From assembly GCF_030273315.1 (NCBI RefSeq), contig NZ_CP127174.1:2232001-2296000 (forward strand): 64,000 bases of DNA. The letters are read 5' to 3'. Source of the stretch: Natrialbaceae archaeon AArc-T1-2. Its GTDB lineage: Archaea; Halobacteriota; Halobacteria; Halobacteriales; Natrialbaceae. Shown piece by piece: positions 36,758 through 44,989 of the stretch (its first letter is position 1; each line of letters starts with the position of its first letter). The translations under genes were made by a program, and so were the position numbers. The notes below the pieces were generated by a model that saw only the letters and a list, made by a program, of their open reading frames with translations, was not told the DNA's origin and did no database searches.

Positions 36758-36774
36758 TGAGGTCATGCTGTCGG

Positions 36775-37512
36775 TCAGGACCGAAGCTCGGGAACGAGGT
36801 CCGCAAGCGACCCCGTCTCGACGAACGCCGTCGCGAGTTCGGCCTCGGCCCGGCGCAGCCGGTAGGAGAGCGTCGACCGCGGCACCCCGAGCTCCTCGGC
36901 GAGTTCCGAGAGGTCGATCCGGCGTGGCGTCTCGTAGTAGCCGGACTCGACGGCAGCCCGGAGGGCGTCGCGCTGTTCCCGCGGGAGCCCGTCCTCGCCG
37001 GGCTCCGGGTCGACGTCGGCCAGCCGGAGCATCTCGATGCCCGTACAGTCGTCGACCTCCCCGTCCAGGGCCTCGAAGAACGTCGCGACCGTCGCGCCGT
37101 TGCCGAGGACGATCCGCCACCGGTAACGCCGGCCCTCGCGGTAGGTCTCGAACAGCAGTCCCTCGCCGAGGGTCTCGAGTGCGATGTGAGGCACCGACGT
37201 ACAGACGTCCGTTCGGTCCCAGTAGGTGTAGACGACGAGCGTCTCCGCGGCGCGATCCAGCACCTGGGTCTCACAGTCGGCCCCGCAGTCGTCTTTCACG
37301 AGACAGTCCGCACAGTAGCTCGCCTCGCTGTAGGCGGCCTCGAGGGCCTCGAGCGCGTCGGGTGGCCCCTCGGCGAGGTCGACACGCCAGAGGCTATCCG
37401 TGGTGACGTGACACGACAACGACCGGACCGTCGTCTCCGGGTTGGCCGCGAGGACGTCGGCCACCGGGTTGGTGCCGGGATCGTACTCGAGGGCGAAGAC
37501 GAGTTCGCGCAT
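36775..37512 (-). CDS. HTH-10 (bacterio-opsin-activator type) regulator with Cys-rich metal-binding segment
   Basis: A 245-aa protein. The N-terminal two thirds contain a Cys cluster (YCADCLVKDDCGADCETQ near 67-84) and other Cys/His. The C-terminal ~60 residues form the HTH_10 domain (PRRIDLSELAEELGVPRS/LSYRLRRAEAELA). It resembles archaeal Bat-type regulators; the Cys cluster suggests a metal sensor. Its position next to a Zn/Cd ATPase implies metal-dependent control of that ATPase (inference). Confidence 0.85.
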   Translation of the reverse strand: MRELVFALEYDPGTNPVADVLAANPETTVRSLSCHVTTDSLWRVDLAEGPPDALEALEAAYSEASYCADCLVKDDCGADCETQVLDRAAETLVVYTYWDRTDVCTSVPHIALETLGEGLLFETYREGRRYRWRIVLGNGATVATFFEALDGEVDDCTGIEMLRLADVDPEPGEDGLPREQRDALRAAVESGYYETPRRIDLSELAEELGVPRSTLSYRLRRAEAELATAFVETGSLADLVPELRS

Positions 37513-37566
37513 ACCGTCGCTTGGCGGTCGTGGTACAAAAGCCGTTCAGTCGGCCCGACCACACGC

Positions 37567-38136
37567 TTAGTCGTCGGTACCGTAGCTGAGTTCCGGCGGC
37601 TGTTCGCCACCTCCGACTTTCATATGTCGTTCGTGATAGATGTGTGCCGCCGCGGTCAGGGTAAACGTCGCGGCGATGATCGCTCCCCAGGCCAGGTCTC
37701 CGAGTTCGGTGAGCGGATAGACGTCGCCCCACAGCGCAGCGACCAGCGCACAGCTCACTGCACCCAGTGCGAGATAGAGTTCGCGCCAGGCGAACTCCCG
37801 TCCCGGCACGATCTCGAGGTAGATGGTGACCTCCCTGGTCCGATCGGTGGACTCGATCACCCCTTCGTCCGAGTCGAACGCAAGAATGCCCGCCTCGTCC
37901 ATCTTCGGGAGATGGGTCTGCTGGAGCGTCGTGTAGACGCGCTTTCGTTGTGCAGGCGTGACCGCCTCGAGGGTCGTCTCGTACTCCCAGGCAGCGACCT
38001 GCTGGGCCAGATCGCCGATCTCGACAGGCCCCTCGTCCCGTTTGAGATAGTGTAACACGTACCGTCGTCGCTGGTTTCGCAACACCTCGAAAATTTCACC
38101 TTTCGAGAGCGTCTCGCCACTTCGCATCCCGATCAC
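37567..38136 (-). CDS. HTH protein with two TM helices, probably DUF7344 haloarchaeal regulator
   Basis: A 189-aa protein. Residues 1-105 form a winged-helix-like domain with KGEIFEVLRNQRRRYVLHYL, the haloarchaeal DUF7344 pattern as recalled. Then two TM segments (about 120-138 and 148-166) and a charged tail. It may be a membrane-tethered regulator. In-frame Met at 38127 is an alternative start. Confidence 0.75.
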   Translation of the reverse strand: MIGMRSGETLSKGEIFEVLRNQRRRYVLHYLKRDEGPVEIGDLAQQVAAWEYETTLEAVTPAQRKRVYTTLQQTHLPKMDEAGILAFDSDEGVIESTDRTREVTIYLEIVPGREFAWRELYLALGAVSCALVAALWGDVYPLTELGDLAWGAIIAATFTLTAAAHIYHERHMKVGGGEQPPELSYGTDD

Positions 38137-38280
38137 CCCGTGCAGGCTCCCTCACACTGCCCTCGTCCCCACCGTTCACGTGTCATTGTCTCCTCGAACG
38201 AACGCCTCGTATATAACTTTCCTGAACGCTGGACAGTCAGCGAGAATTGACACTCGTGTCGATCGAAATTCACCCGAGGG

Positions 38281-39474
38281 CTACTCGAGGACGACCGCGA
38301 GCGAAGCGGCGATCTCGTCGGCAAGTCCGGCTTTCGTTCCCTCGTACGCGGCAACGTCGCTCGCGTGGACGAGCAAGCCCCGCGTCCGGGTCGCACCCAT
38401 CACGCCGGCGTCGTTGGCGACGACGAACGCGAGCCCGACCCGCGCTAAGGTCTCTCTGGCCGCCTCGACCATCGCCGCGTCGTCGCTTCCCGTCTCGGCT
38501 TTGAACCCGACGATCGGCAACTCGGGCTGGCGCTTTCGGATCGAGTCGATGAGCTTCGGCGTCGGCTCGAACTCGAGGGTCAAGTCGGCGCCGGAGCGGA
38601 TTTTCTCGTCGCGTGCGGGGACCGTGTAGTCGCTGATGGCAGCGGCGGACACTAACGCGTCTGCGTCCGCGCAGGCGTCGGTCGTCGCCTCGAGCATTTC
38701 GGCGGCGCTTTCGACCTGGCGAACGTCGGCGTAGGGTACGTCGCCAGCGGGCGAGACGTCACTGGTGACCGGCTGGGGACCGACGTCGCCGTGGACGAGC
38801 GTCACGTCTGCGCCGCGAACGTAACACGCCCGGGCGATCTCCCGGCCCATCGTGCCGCTCGAGCGGTTCGTCAGGACGCGGACGGGATCGATCTCCTCGG
38901 TGGTCGCACCACTCGTGATCACCACGTGCTCGCCTGCGAGCGGCCGATCGCCCGCCTCCCGGGCGACGGCACAGGCGATCGCCTCCTCGGTCGCGATCTT
39001 CGCTTTGCCCTCCTCGACGCGCGGGTCGACGAACTCGACCCCCCAGGACTCGACGCGTGCGATCGTCTCGAGGACGCCGGGGTGGTCGTACATCGGCTCG
39101 TGCATCGCGGGGGCGATCACGACCGGCGTCCCCGATCCCAGCGCGGTCGTCGCCGTCGTCGTCACGGGCGTGTCGTCGACGGCACTCGCGATCTTGCCGA
39201 CCGTGTTCGCCGTCGCCGGCGCGATCAAGTAGACGTCCGCCCACCCCTCCGTCCCGCAGAGTTCGACGTGTTCGACCCGACCCGTGATCTCCGTGACGAC
39301 CTCTGTCTCGGTGGCGAACTCGAGCGCCCACGGGTGGACGATCCCGCGAGCACTGTCGGTCATGACGGCTCGTACGGTCGCGCCCCGCCGGCGGAGCTCG
39401 TGGGCGAGTTCGACCGTCTTTACGGCCGCGATCGATCCCGTCACCCCGAGCGCGACGTTGACTCCCTCGAGCAT
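38281..39474 (-). CDS. coaBC: bifunctional phosphopantothenoylcysteine decarboxylase / phosphopantothenate-cysteine ligase
   Basis: A 397-aa two-domain CoA-biosynthesis enzyme. The N-terminal half is a flavoprotein decarboxylase (GVTGSIAAVKTVELA, PATANTVGKIA, APAMHEPMY); the C-terminal half (from about 188) is the ligase with VVITSGATTEEIDPVR and TNRSSGTMG, the CoaB dinucleotide motifs. Makes 4'-phosphopantetheine from phosphopantothenate and Cys. Length fits archaeal Dfp proteins. Confidence 0.95.
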   Translation of the reverse strand: MLEGVNVALGVTGSIAAVKTVELAHELRRRGATVRAVMTDSARGIVHPWALEFATETEVVTEITGRVEHVELCGTEGWADVYLIAPATANTVGKIASAVDDTPVTTTATTALGSGTPVVIAPAMHEPMYDHPGVLETIARVESWGVEFVDPRVEEGKAKIATEEAIACAVAREAGDRPLAGEHVVITSGATTEEIDPVRVLTNRSSGTMGREIARACYVRGADVTLVHGDVGPQPVTSDVSPAGDVPYADVRQVESAAEMLEATTDACADADALVSAAAISDYTVPARDEKIRSGADLTLEFEPTPKLIDSIRKRQPELPIVGFKAETGSDDAAMVEAARETLARVGLAFVVANDAGVMGATRTRGLLVHASDVAAYEGTKAGLADEIAASLAVVLE

Positions 39475-39520
39475 TCGCCTTGAGATTCGAAGGCGTGGTA
39501 CAAAAGACCGATCATCCGAC

Positions 39521-40744
39521 TCACCCCTCGACGAGCAGCGTGTTCAACGCATCCGGCACGACGAGGACGTCGCTACCCGACTCGAGTGCGTCTGCGACGT
39601 CGTCTGCCGTCTCCATCAGACACGCCTCGACGACCTCGGGTGTCCGGCTGTTCGTCACGACCACGTCGTGGTCACGAAGCACCCGCGCGACGACGAACGC
39701 CCGCTGTGCGCCGGGCTCGTATCCCTCGCGAAGCTCCCGGTAGAGCGCGTCGGCGTCGTTGGCGGCCACGAGCCGGTCGTAAAACCGCTGCTCGCCGGTT
39801 CCCTCGCCCGCCCCTTCCGGCAGTTCGGCCGGGACGACGAGCCGACCGCCCTCCGCGAGCGGGTTCCGGTCCCCGAGTGCGACGTAGGTCGCCGCCCGGG
39901 TCGCCTGATAGAGGGTGGCGTCTTTCGGTGCGCCGACGCCGCAGACGACAGCGTCGTACTCCCGATCGACAGGCACCGAGAGAGCGTTCCGGGCGACGTC
40001 GGCGAGTTCACGAACGACGGACCGGCCGTCGCCGGCGCTCACCCCGAGGACCCCTTCGGGTCCGTGGGTCAGATTGAGACAGCAATCGATTCCGATCCGA
40101 TCGCCGGCCCGGTCGAGAAACGAGCGAAACGGGTTGTCCTCGAGACGACCCAGTCGAACCCCCTCCTCGGCGAGGACGTCGGGACCGTGGGTGTACCGGA
40201 TCTGGGACTCGCCGCCCGCGCCGATGACGACCGTCTTCGCCCCGCCGGAGAAGCCGGCGTACTGGTGGGGTTCGACGACGCCCGTCGACAGCACCGTATC
40301 GGCCGTGGCCACGGGCTCGCCGATCTCGATCGGGACGCCATCGACCGTGCCGACCTCGACGACGGCCTCCGGATCGTGGTTCACTGCCAGGTCGGCGTGG
40401 GAACCGAGCATCGCCTCGAGTTCCTCGTCGGTCATCGGTCGGTGGAGGCCGAGCCCCACGACGACGGTAATCTGTCCTCGACCGACGCCGATCCGATCGA
40501 GATCGGCGAGCAAGACCTCGAGCAGGACGTCGTCGGGAACGGTACGCGTGAGGTCGGTGACGACGATCACGACTTCGTCGTCGGCATCGACCCGATCGTC
40601 GAGCGACGGCCCGTGCAGGGTTTCGAGGGCCGCCCGTGCGGCTTCACGAACGTCGACTGTCGTCCCGCCGGGCGGTTCGGCGACCGTGGTCGTACAGGTC
40701 GGCAGTTGTACCTCGATCGTCCGCTCCCCGAGCGGCAGTTTCAT
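39521..40744 (-). CDS. nickel-dependent lactate racemase family protein (LarA-like)
   Basis: A 407-aa protein with the LarA signature: His101 (GLHRPMTDEELE), His160 (HQYAGFSGGAK) and Lys170, the residues that bind the pyridinium-dithiocarboxylate nickel pincer cofactor in LarA. Two-domain fold as in the family. No larBCE cofactor genes are in this window. Substrate could be lactate or another hydroxy acid. Start at ATG 40744; the longer ORF to 40873 is rejected because it overlaps the divergent CBS promoter. Confidence 0.88.
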   Translation of the reverse strand: MKLPLGERTIEVQLPTCTTTVAEPPGGTTVDVREAARAALETLHGPSLDDRVDADDEVVIVVTDLTRTVPDDVLLEVLLADLDRIGVGRGQITVVVGLGLHRPMTDEELEAMLGSHADLAVNHDPEAVVEVGTVDGVPIEIGEPVATADTVLSTGVVEPHQYAGFSGGAKTVVIGAGGESQIRYTHGPDVLAEEGVRLGRLEDNPFRSFLDRAGDRIGIDCCLNLTHGPEGVLGVSAGDGRSVVRELADVARNALSVPVDREYDAVVCGVGAPKDATLYQATRAATYVALGDRNPLAEGGRLVVPAELPEGAGEGTGEQRFYDRLVAANDADALYRELREGYEPGAQRAFVVARVLRDHDVVVTNSRTPEVVEACLMETADDVADALESGSDVLVVPDALNTLLVEG

Positions 40745-40873
40745 ACCCGTCGTTTCGCCCGACGGTCCAAAAACGTCTCCCCGGGCGACAAACGGCGATC
40801 CGAACGAGAGATCGACCGCCGGCGTGATGGTTTTGGCACAACTGATAGGTAGGTCCGTCTCAAAGGACACCAT

Positions 40874-41425
40874 ATGCCCAGTGAGACCGTCCAGAATCTG
40901 ATCGACGAGCGAGTACCGGCTCTCGACGCGACGACGTCCGTCGCGTCAGCTATCGACGACATCCGAACGACTTCGACCGGCTCCGAAACGACGATCTACT
41001 ACACGTACGTCCTCGGCGAAAACGAGCGCCTTGCGGGTGTCGTCTCAATGCGAGAACTGCTGAACGCGCCCGACGACGCGTCGCTTGCGGACGTGATGGT
41101 CGAGTCCGTCGTTACCGTCGAGGAACGCAACTCCCTCGGCGATATCGCCAGGACGATTACGAACCACGGGTATCCCGTGCTCCCCGTCGTCGGCGACGAG
41201 GGTCGGTTCGTCGGCGTCGTCCGGGCGGAAGACGTCATCGAGGCCCTCGACGAGGAGACGTCCAAAGACGTTCTCAAGTACAGCATGCGCGACGTCGCAT
41301 ACGATCCGAAAGAGGAGGGAGAGTACGAGTGTTTCGAGTGCGGGAACGTCATCGTCACGGCGAGTGCAGAACGGTGCCCCGAGTGTGGCGGCGAACTTCG
41401 CAACCTCAGGACGACACTCGAGTAA
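40874..41425 (+). CDS. CBS-domain protein with C-terminal zinc ribbon
   Basis: A 183-aa protein. Two CBS motifs occupy about residues 20-130 (adenosyl/nucleotide-ligand pair; GYPVLPVVGDEGRFVGVVR), followed by a zinc ribbon (YECFECGNVIVTA...RCPECGGELRN, Cys-x2-Cys and Cys-x2-Cys). Such haloarchaeal CBS/rubrerythrin-like-tail proteins are common; role unknown (energy or nucleotide sensing). Good leaderless promoter spacing is not clear. Confidence 0.85.
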   Translation: MPSETVQNLIDERVPALDATTSVASAIDDIRTTSTGSETTIYYTYVLGENERLAGVVSMRELLNAPDDASLADVMVESVVTVEERNSLGDIARTITNHGYPVLPVVGDEGRFVGVVRAEDVIEALDEETSKDVLKYSMRDVAYDPKEEGEYECFECGNVIVTASAERCPECGGELRNLRTTLE

Positions 41426-41434
41426 CGGCTCGAG

Positions 41435-42280
41435 CTACGCCGTTCGTGACGGCGGCACGAGAAACACGTTTCCAGTCGCCCTCGAGACGATCTCCTCGGA
41501 GACGCTTCCGATCAGGAGCCGGCGCAACCGGCTGTGACCCCGCGAGCCGACGAGAATCGTCGTGGGTTCGTACTCCGCTTCCGCGGCCAGGAGTTCGTCC
41601 GCCGGATCGCCCTGTCTGACGTCGGTTCGGGTCTCGATGTTCCAGTTCTCGAGTTGGTCCGCCCGTTCCGCGAGCCGCTCGTGTGGGTCCACGCCTGCCT
41701 CCGAGCCGGGATCTTTGGGCGTCTCGACGTGGACGAGTGTCGCCTCCCGGACAGCGTGGCGGAGATACGAGAACGCCTCGAACGCCCGCTCGGCGTTCTC
41801 GGAGAAATCCGTCGCGAACAGCAGTCGGCTGAACAGCCGTTCGTGTACCACGTCGGGGTCGTCTGCCCCGCGTTCGACCCGGTTGACGAGCAACGGCACG
41901 ACGGTCGTTCGAGCGAGGTTACGGGCGGTCGAGCCGATGACCCGGTTCTCGAGCGGGCTCTTGCCTCGCGAGCCGACCACCGTCAGACTGGCACCTTCCG
42001 CCTCCGCGATGCCGTTGATTCGCCGGTAGGGCGTCCCGCGAACGACGTGTGTTCCGACGTCGAAGCCGGCGTCCTCGATGGTACGTCGATACTCCGAGAG
42101 TGCGCGTTCGCGTCGCTCTTCGAACCCGATGCCGGGCATTCCCCCGTGAACGTTCGACGGAATCACCGTGACGAGATGGAGCTCCTCGATACCGATTCGC
42201 TCGAGACAGTCGAGACAGATCTGATTCTCGATCGCCGCCTCGCTGGCGGCCGAGAGGTCCGTCGCACAGATCGCTTTCAT
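41435..42280 (-). CDS. universal stress protein, tandem two-domain
   Basis: A 281-aa protein with two UspA domains, each with the ATP-type G-x2-G-x9-G motif: about 108-120 (VVGSRGKSPLENRVIGS) and about 248-260 (ILVGSRGHSRLRRLLIGS). Tandem Usp proteins are abundant in haloarchaea. ATG 42280 is chosen; an in-frame earlier Met (42394) is rejected. Divergent promoter region 42281-42585 has TATA-like ATAATATT near 42298. Confidence 0.9.
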   Translation of the reverse strand: MKAICATDLSAASEAAIENQICLDCLERIGIEELHLVTVIPSNVHGGMPGIGFEERRERALSEYRRTIEDAGFDVGTHVVRGTPYRRINGIAEAEGASLTVVGSRGKSPLENRVIGSTARNLARTTVVPLLVNRVERGADDPDVVHERLFSRLLFATDFSENAERAFEAFSYLRHAVREATLVHVETPKDPGSEAGVDPHERLAERADQLENWNIETRTDVRQGDPADELLAAEAEYEPTTILVGSRGHSRLRRLLIGSVSEEIVSRATGNVFLVPPSRTA

Positions 42281-42544
42281 GGACCGTCGTATGGCTCGAC
42301 GGATAATATTGTTAGTGTTACCACGGTACACCGCTTCCCGGCTCGCCGTCGAGATCGGAAGGTGCGCGCCCGAGCGGCAACCCGTCGCGTGCAACGTCGT
42401 CAGACGGCCGTTCGCCCGACGAGTATATTCCCATACGTTATCGGCATATCCTCGTTGGATAGCCGTGTAATACTCAGAGTTATATTGTACGAGTCTCCCA
42501 AAACCGTTATTACGGCTCGAAGAGCTAGATCAACTCGAGTAACG

Positions 42545-42589
42545 ATGGAGTACACCCACCCACGGAACGCGCGAGGTGACGACGCATGA
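42545..42589 (+). other. possible 14-codon leader ORF
   Basis: ATG at 42545 opens a 14-codon frame (MEYTHPRNARGDDA) whose stop overlaps the ATG of the 47-aa gene by ATGA. It may be a translational coupling leader; no further support. Confidence 0.25.
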
Positions 42590-42729
42590 TCGAACTTGCG
42601 TCGCTTTCCCCGCCCGTGCAAGCGACGGTCCTCGTCAGTATCATCCTCCTCGAAGCGGTCGCGCTCTACGTCGGCTACGGAGCGCTCGAGCGAGCCGCCT
42701 CACCGCTCATCGAGTCGATAGCGAACTAA
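42586..42729 (+). CDS. 47-aa membrane micro-protein (DUF7512-like)
   Basis: A 47-aa frame starting ATG 42586: one TM helix (about residues 13-33, VLVSIILLEAVALYVGYGAL) and a short tail ending SIAN. It is too short for most ORF tools but the frame is high-GC3, single-TM, and ends 1 bp before the TauE/SafE start, so the two are coupled. I recall the haloarchaeal DUF7512 micro-protein family in exactly this place, upstream of TauE/SafE. It is probably a small transporter partner (inference). Confidence 0.8.
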   Translation: MIELASLSPPVQATVLVSIILLEAVALYVGYGALERAASPLIESIAN

Positions 42730-42730
42730 C

Positions 42731-43759
42731 ATGGTGTTCGGGCTCGGCATCGAACTCCTGGTGTTGTTCGTCGTCTTCGGCTTCATGGTCGGAGTACTGT
42801 TCGGATTCTTCGGAATGGGGGGTTCGTTCCTGATCACGCCGACGCTGTTGATCCTCGGCTACCCCGCCTCCGTCGCCATCGGGAGCGGGCTGGCGTTTTA
42901 CTTCGGGACGTCGGTCATCGCCGTGATGAAACACTACGACGTCGGCCAGGTCGATTACAAACTCGGCGCGGCGTTGTTCGTCGTCCTCTCGATCGGGATC
43001 GAACTCGGCAGTCGGCTCGTCTTCGCCCTCGAGGCGCTAGGGATCGCCGAACTCGTCACTGGTGCCGCCTACGTCCTCTTGCTCGCCGGCATCGGCCTGT
43101 TGTTCCTCCGGCGTGCGTACGCCATCGACGACGAGGACGACGCTGACGACGAAGACGAGATCGACGACGACGAGATTCCGCCGATCGCTCAGAAGATCCA
43201 GTCGTACCGAATTCCGCCGATGATCTCGCTCGTCTCCGGCGGCCGGACGTCGCTGTGGACGGTCACGGGTGCCGGCGGGGGTGTCGGCCTCGTCTCGGGA
43301 CTGATCGGCGTCGGCGGCGGATTCATCCGGATGCCGGCGATCTACTACCTGATCGGGACGCCGCTTACTGCCGCAGTCGGGACCAGCCTCTTCGCCGGGC
43401 TGTTCTCGGGCGCGTACGGTGCGTTCACCTACGGCATGCAGGGCAGCGTCGACCTCGCGGTCGTCGGAACGCTGCTCGTCGGGAGCGCACTCGGTGCTCG
43501 CATCGGCTCGGCGGCGACGACTGCCGTCGAGGAAGACGACGTCATCATCTACTTCGCGCTCATGATGCTGTTTGCCAGTGCCGGCATCGCCGTCAGCGAA
43601 CTCGCAGACTGGCTGGAGATCGGCACACTCGACGTGCTAAGTGTGGTCTTGCTGGTCGGCTCGTCGTTTTTCGTCGGGCTGATGATCCTCTATCAGTTCG
43701 CCAGCGAGCTCGACACGGGCGAACCCGACGCCCGTCCGGAAGCCGAAGCCGACGACTGA
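42731..43759 (+). CDS. TauE/SafE-type sulfite/organosulfonate exporter family
   Basis: A 342-aa membrane protein with about 8 TM segments in two homologous halves, each with the signature (residues 15-35 FGFMVGVLFGFFGMGGSF, and 185-205 GLVSGLIGVGGGFIRMPAI). Asp/Glu-rich cytoplasmic loop (about 134-155) separates halves. Likely exports sulfite, sulfoacetate or taurine-related anions. It starts 1 bp after the 47-aa gene. Confidence 0.9.
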   Translation: MVFGLGIELLVLFVVFGFMVGVLFGFFGMGGSFLITPTLLILGYPASVAIGSGLAFYFGTSVIAVMKHYDVGQVDYKLGAALFVVLSIGIELGSRLVFALEALGIAELVTGAAYVLLLAGIGLLFLRRAYAIDDEDDADDEDEIDDDEIPPIAQKIQSYRIPPMISLVSGGRTSLWTVTGAGGGVGLVSGLIGVGGGFIRMPAIYYLIGTPLTAAVGTSLFAGLFSGAYGAFTYGMQGSVDLAVVGTLLVGSALGARIGSAATTAVEEDDVIIYFALMMLFASAGIAVSELADWLEIGTLDVLSVVLLVGSSFFVGLMILYQFASELDTGEPDARPEAEADD

Positions 43760-43999
43760 CGACGTCCCGACGACGGACCGGCGTCACCCCGGCGGTTCGT
43801 CACGACGACCACACCACCGTCTCTGCACCGGTGTAATTGGAGAGACGGATTCGGCCGTCGATCGACCTGATCCACTCGCGTCTGCGACGCGTGCCTTTCT
43901 CGTCCCTCTCTTCTATTGTATAATATTGACAATACCAAACAATACTAACTGGGGTCGGGAGAGTAAAGCGTTTTCATCCTTCGGCGGCTACCTCGAGGT

Positions 44000-44608
44000 A
44001 TGCTCCGGTGGCTCCTGGCGCTGTTGCTTATTCCCTTCCTGGACGCGGTAGTTCTCGCGATCGTCGTCAGCCAGACGCCCTGGATCGGCTGGGTGGGGAT
44101 GGTACTGCTCGTCGTCCTAACGGGACTGATCGGTATGCTGCTGGTTCGTGCGGAAGGCCGCCGGACCATCCGCAAGATGCAACGCTCGCTCGTCCAGGGC
44201 GAAGCGCCGACCGACCAGTTGCTCGACGGCGCCTTGTTGATCGCCGCCGGGGCGTTCCTGCTCACACCGGGGCTCGTGACCGACGTCGTCGGCCTCCTGC
44301 TCGTCGTTCCGCCGACGCGCATCCCGATCCGGATGGTGATCAAACGCTACGTCGTCGTTCCCTACGCCGACAAGAAGACCGGCGGTTTCGCCTCCGGAAC
44401 CGTCTGGACGTACGGCTTCCCCGACGACGCACAGGGGTCCGGCGGATCGCCAACCGACGGCTCGGCCGGTCACGACCCCTCGAGTGGGACGTACGACCTC
44501 TCCGAGGACGCTTACACGGTCGACTCCAAGCGCGACGACGACAGCTATACGATCGAGTTCGGCGACGAAGATCGCTCCGACGATTCGGACGACCGCCGCG
44601 CTCGGTAG
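44000..44608 (+). CDS. FxsA family membrane protein
   Basis: A 202-aa protein with FxsA-type N-terminal half: TM segments at about 3-24 (WLLALLLIPFLDAVVLAIVV), 31-50, and 78-105, with the LTPGLVTDVVGLLLVVPPTR signature. The C-terminal half is a hydrophilic Asp/Ser-rich cytoplasmic tail. FxsA relates to phage-exclusion suppression in E. coli; function in archaea is unknown. Confidence 0.88.
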   Translation: MLRWLLALLLIPFLDAVVLAIVVSQTPWIGWVGMVLLVVLTGLIGMLLVRAEGRRTIRKMQRSLVQGEAPTDQLLDGALLIAAGAFLLTPGLVTDVVGLLLVVPPTRIPIRMVIKRYVVVPYADKKTGGFASGTVWTYGFPDDAQGSGGSPTDGSAGHDPSSGTYDLSEDAYTVDSKRDDDSYTIEFGDEDRSDDSDDRRAR

Positions 44609-44681
44609 CGATTCTCACCCCACTATCGGAAAGAAACGTTTAAACGTTCCACCCGGCAACAGGGTAATGCGAAGCACGCCT

Positions 44682-44755
44682 GGGCCAATAGCTCAATCAG
44701 GTTGAGCGCCACTCTGATAAGGTGGAGGCTCTCGGTTCAAATCCGAGTTGGCCCA
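44682..44755 (+). tRNA. tRNA-Ile (GAU)
   Basis: A 74-nt cloverleaf. Acceptor stem GGGCCAA pairs with TTGGCCC, discriminator A; D arm GCTCAATCAGGTTGAGC; anticodon loop CTGATAA with GAT (GAU, isoleucine); T arm CTCGG-TTCAAAT-CCGAG. No intron. CCA is not encoded. A copy of the 3' end lies 105 bp downstream. Confidence 0.97.
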
Positions 44756-44760
44756 TACTT
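44734..44760 (+). repeat. direct repeat, copy 1 (tRNA-Ile 3' end plus flank)
   Basis: The last 22 nt of the tRNA plus 5 nt of flank (27 bp starting GGTTCAAATC) are repeated exactly at 44839-44865. This layout is an integration-site (att) duplication. Confidence 0.9.
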
Positions 44761-44838
44761 CTACGGCGAGCAAACTCGCGAGCCGTAAATTCTGTATCTG
44801 ACTCGGATTTGCAGCAGAGAGGAGCTTGCTCCGACCGT

Positions 44839-44865
44839 GGTTCAAATCCGAGTTGGCCCATACTT
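44839..44865 (+). repeat. direct repeat, copy 2 (att-like scar of an integrative element)
   Basis: Exact 27-bp copy of 44734-44760. The 78 bp in between hold no gene. The tRNA body is not complete, so it is not a second tRNA gene. Most likely an att site left after loss of an integrated element. Confidence 0.75.
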
Positions 44866-44989
44866 TTTGCGACGTGTAACATCGCGGGTCGTGAGTCTGG
44901 AATCCGAGCCGGCCGTGTTCTCGTGGCAAACCATCCGTGATATCACCTGATACCGGGCGTTTATTTGCCCTCGTGTGAGTGGCCCCCGT

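Noticed and set aside
36049-38055. 668-aa plus-strand open frame spanning the ATPase start and the regulator
   Set aside because: Covers three real features on the other strand and has shadow composition.
44839-44870. Second tRNA gene beside tRNA-Ile
   Set aside because: Only the 3' third is repeated; no acceptor 5' strand, D arm or anticodon arm.
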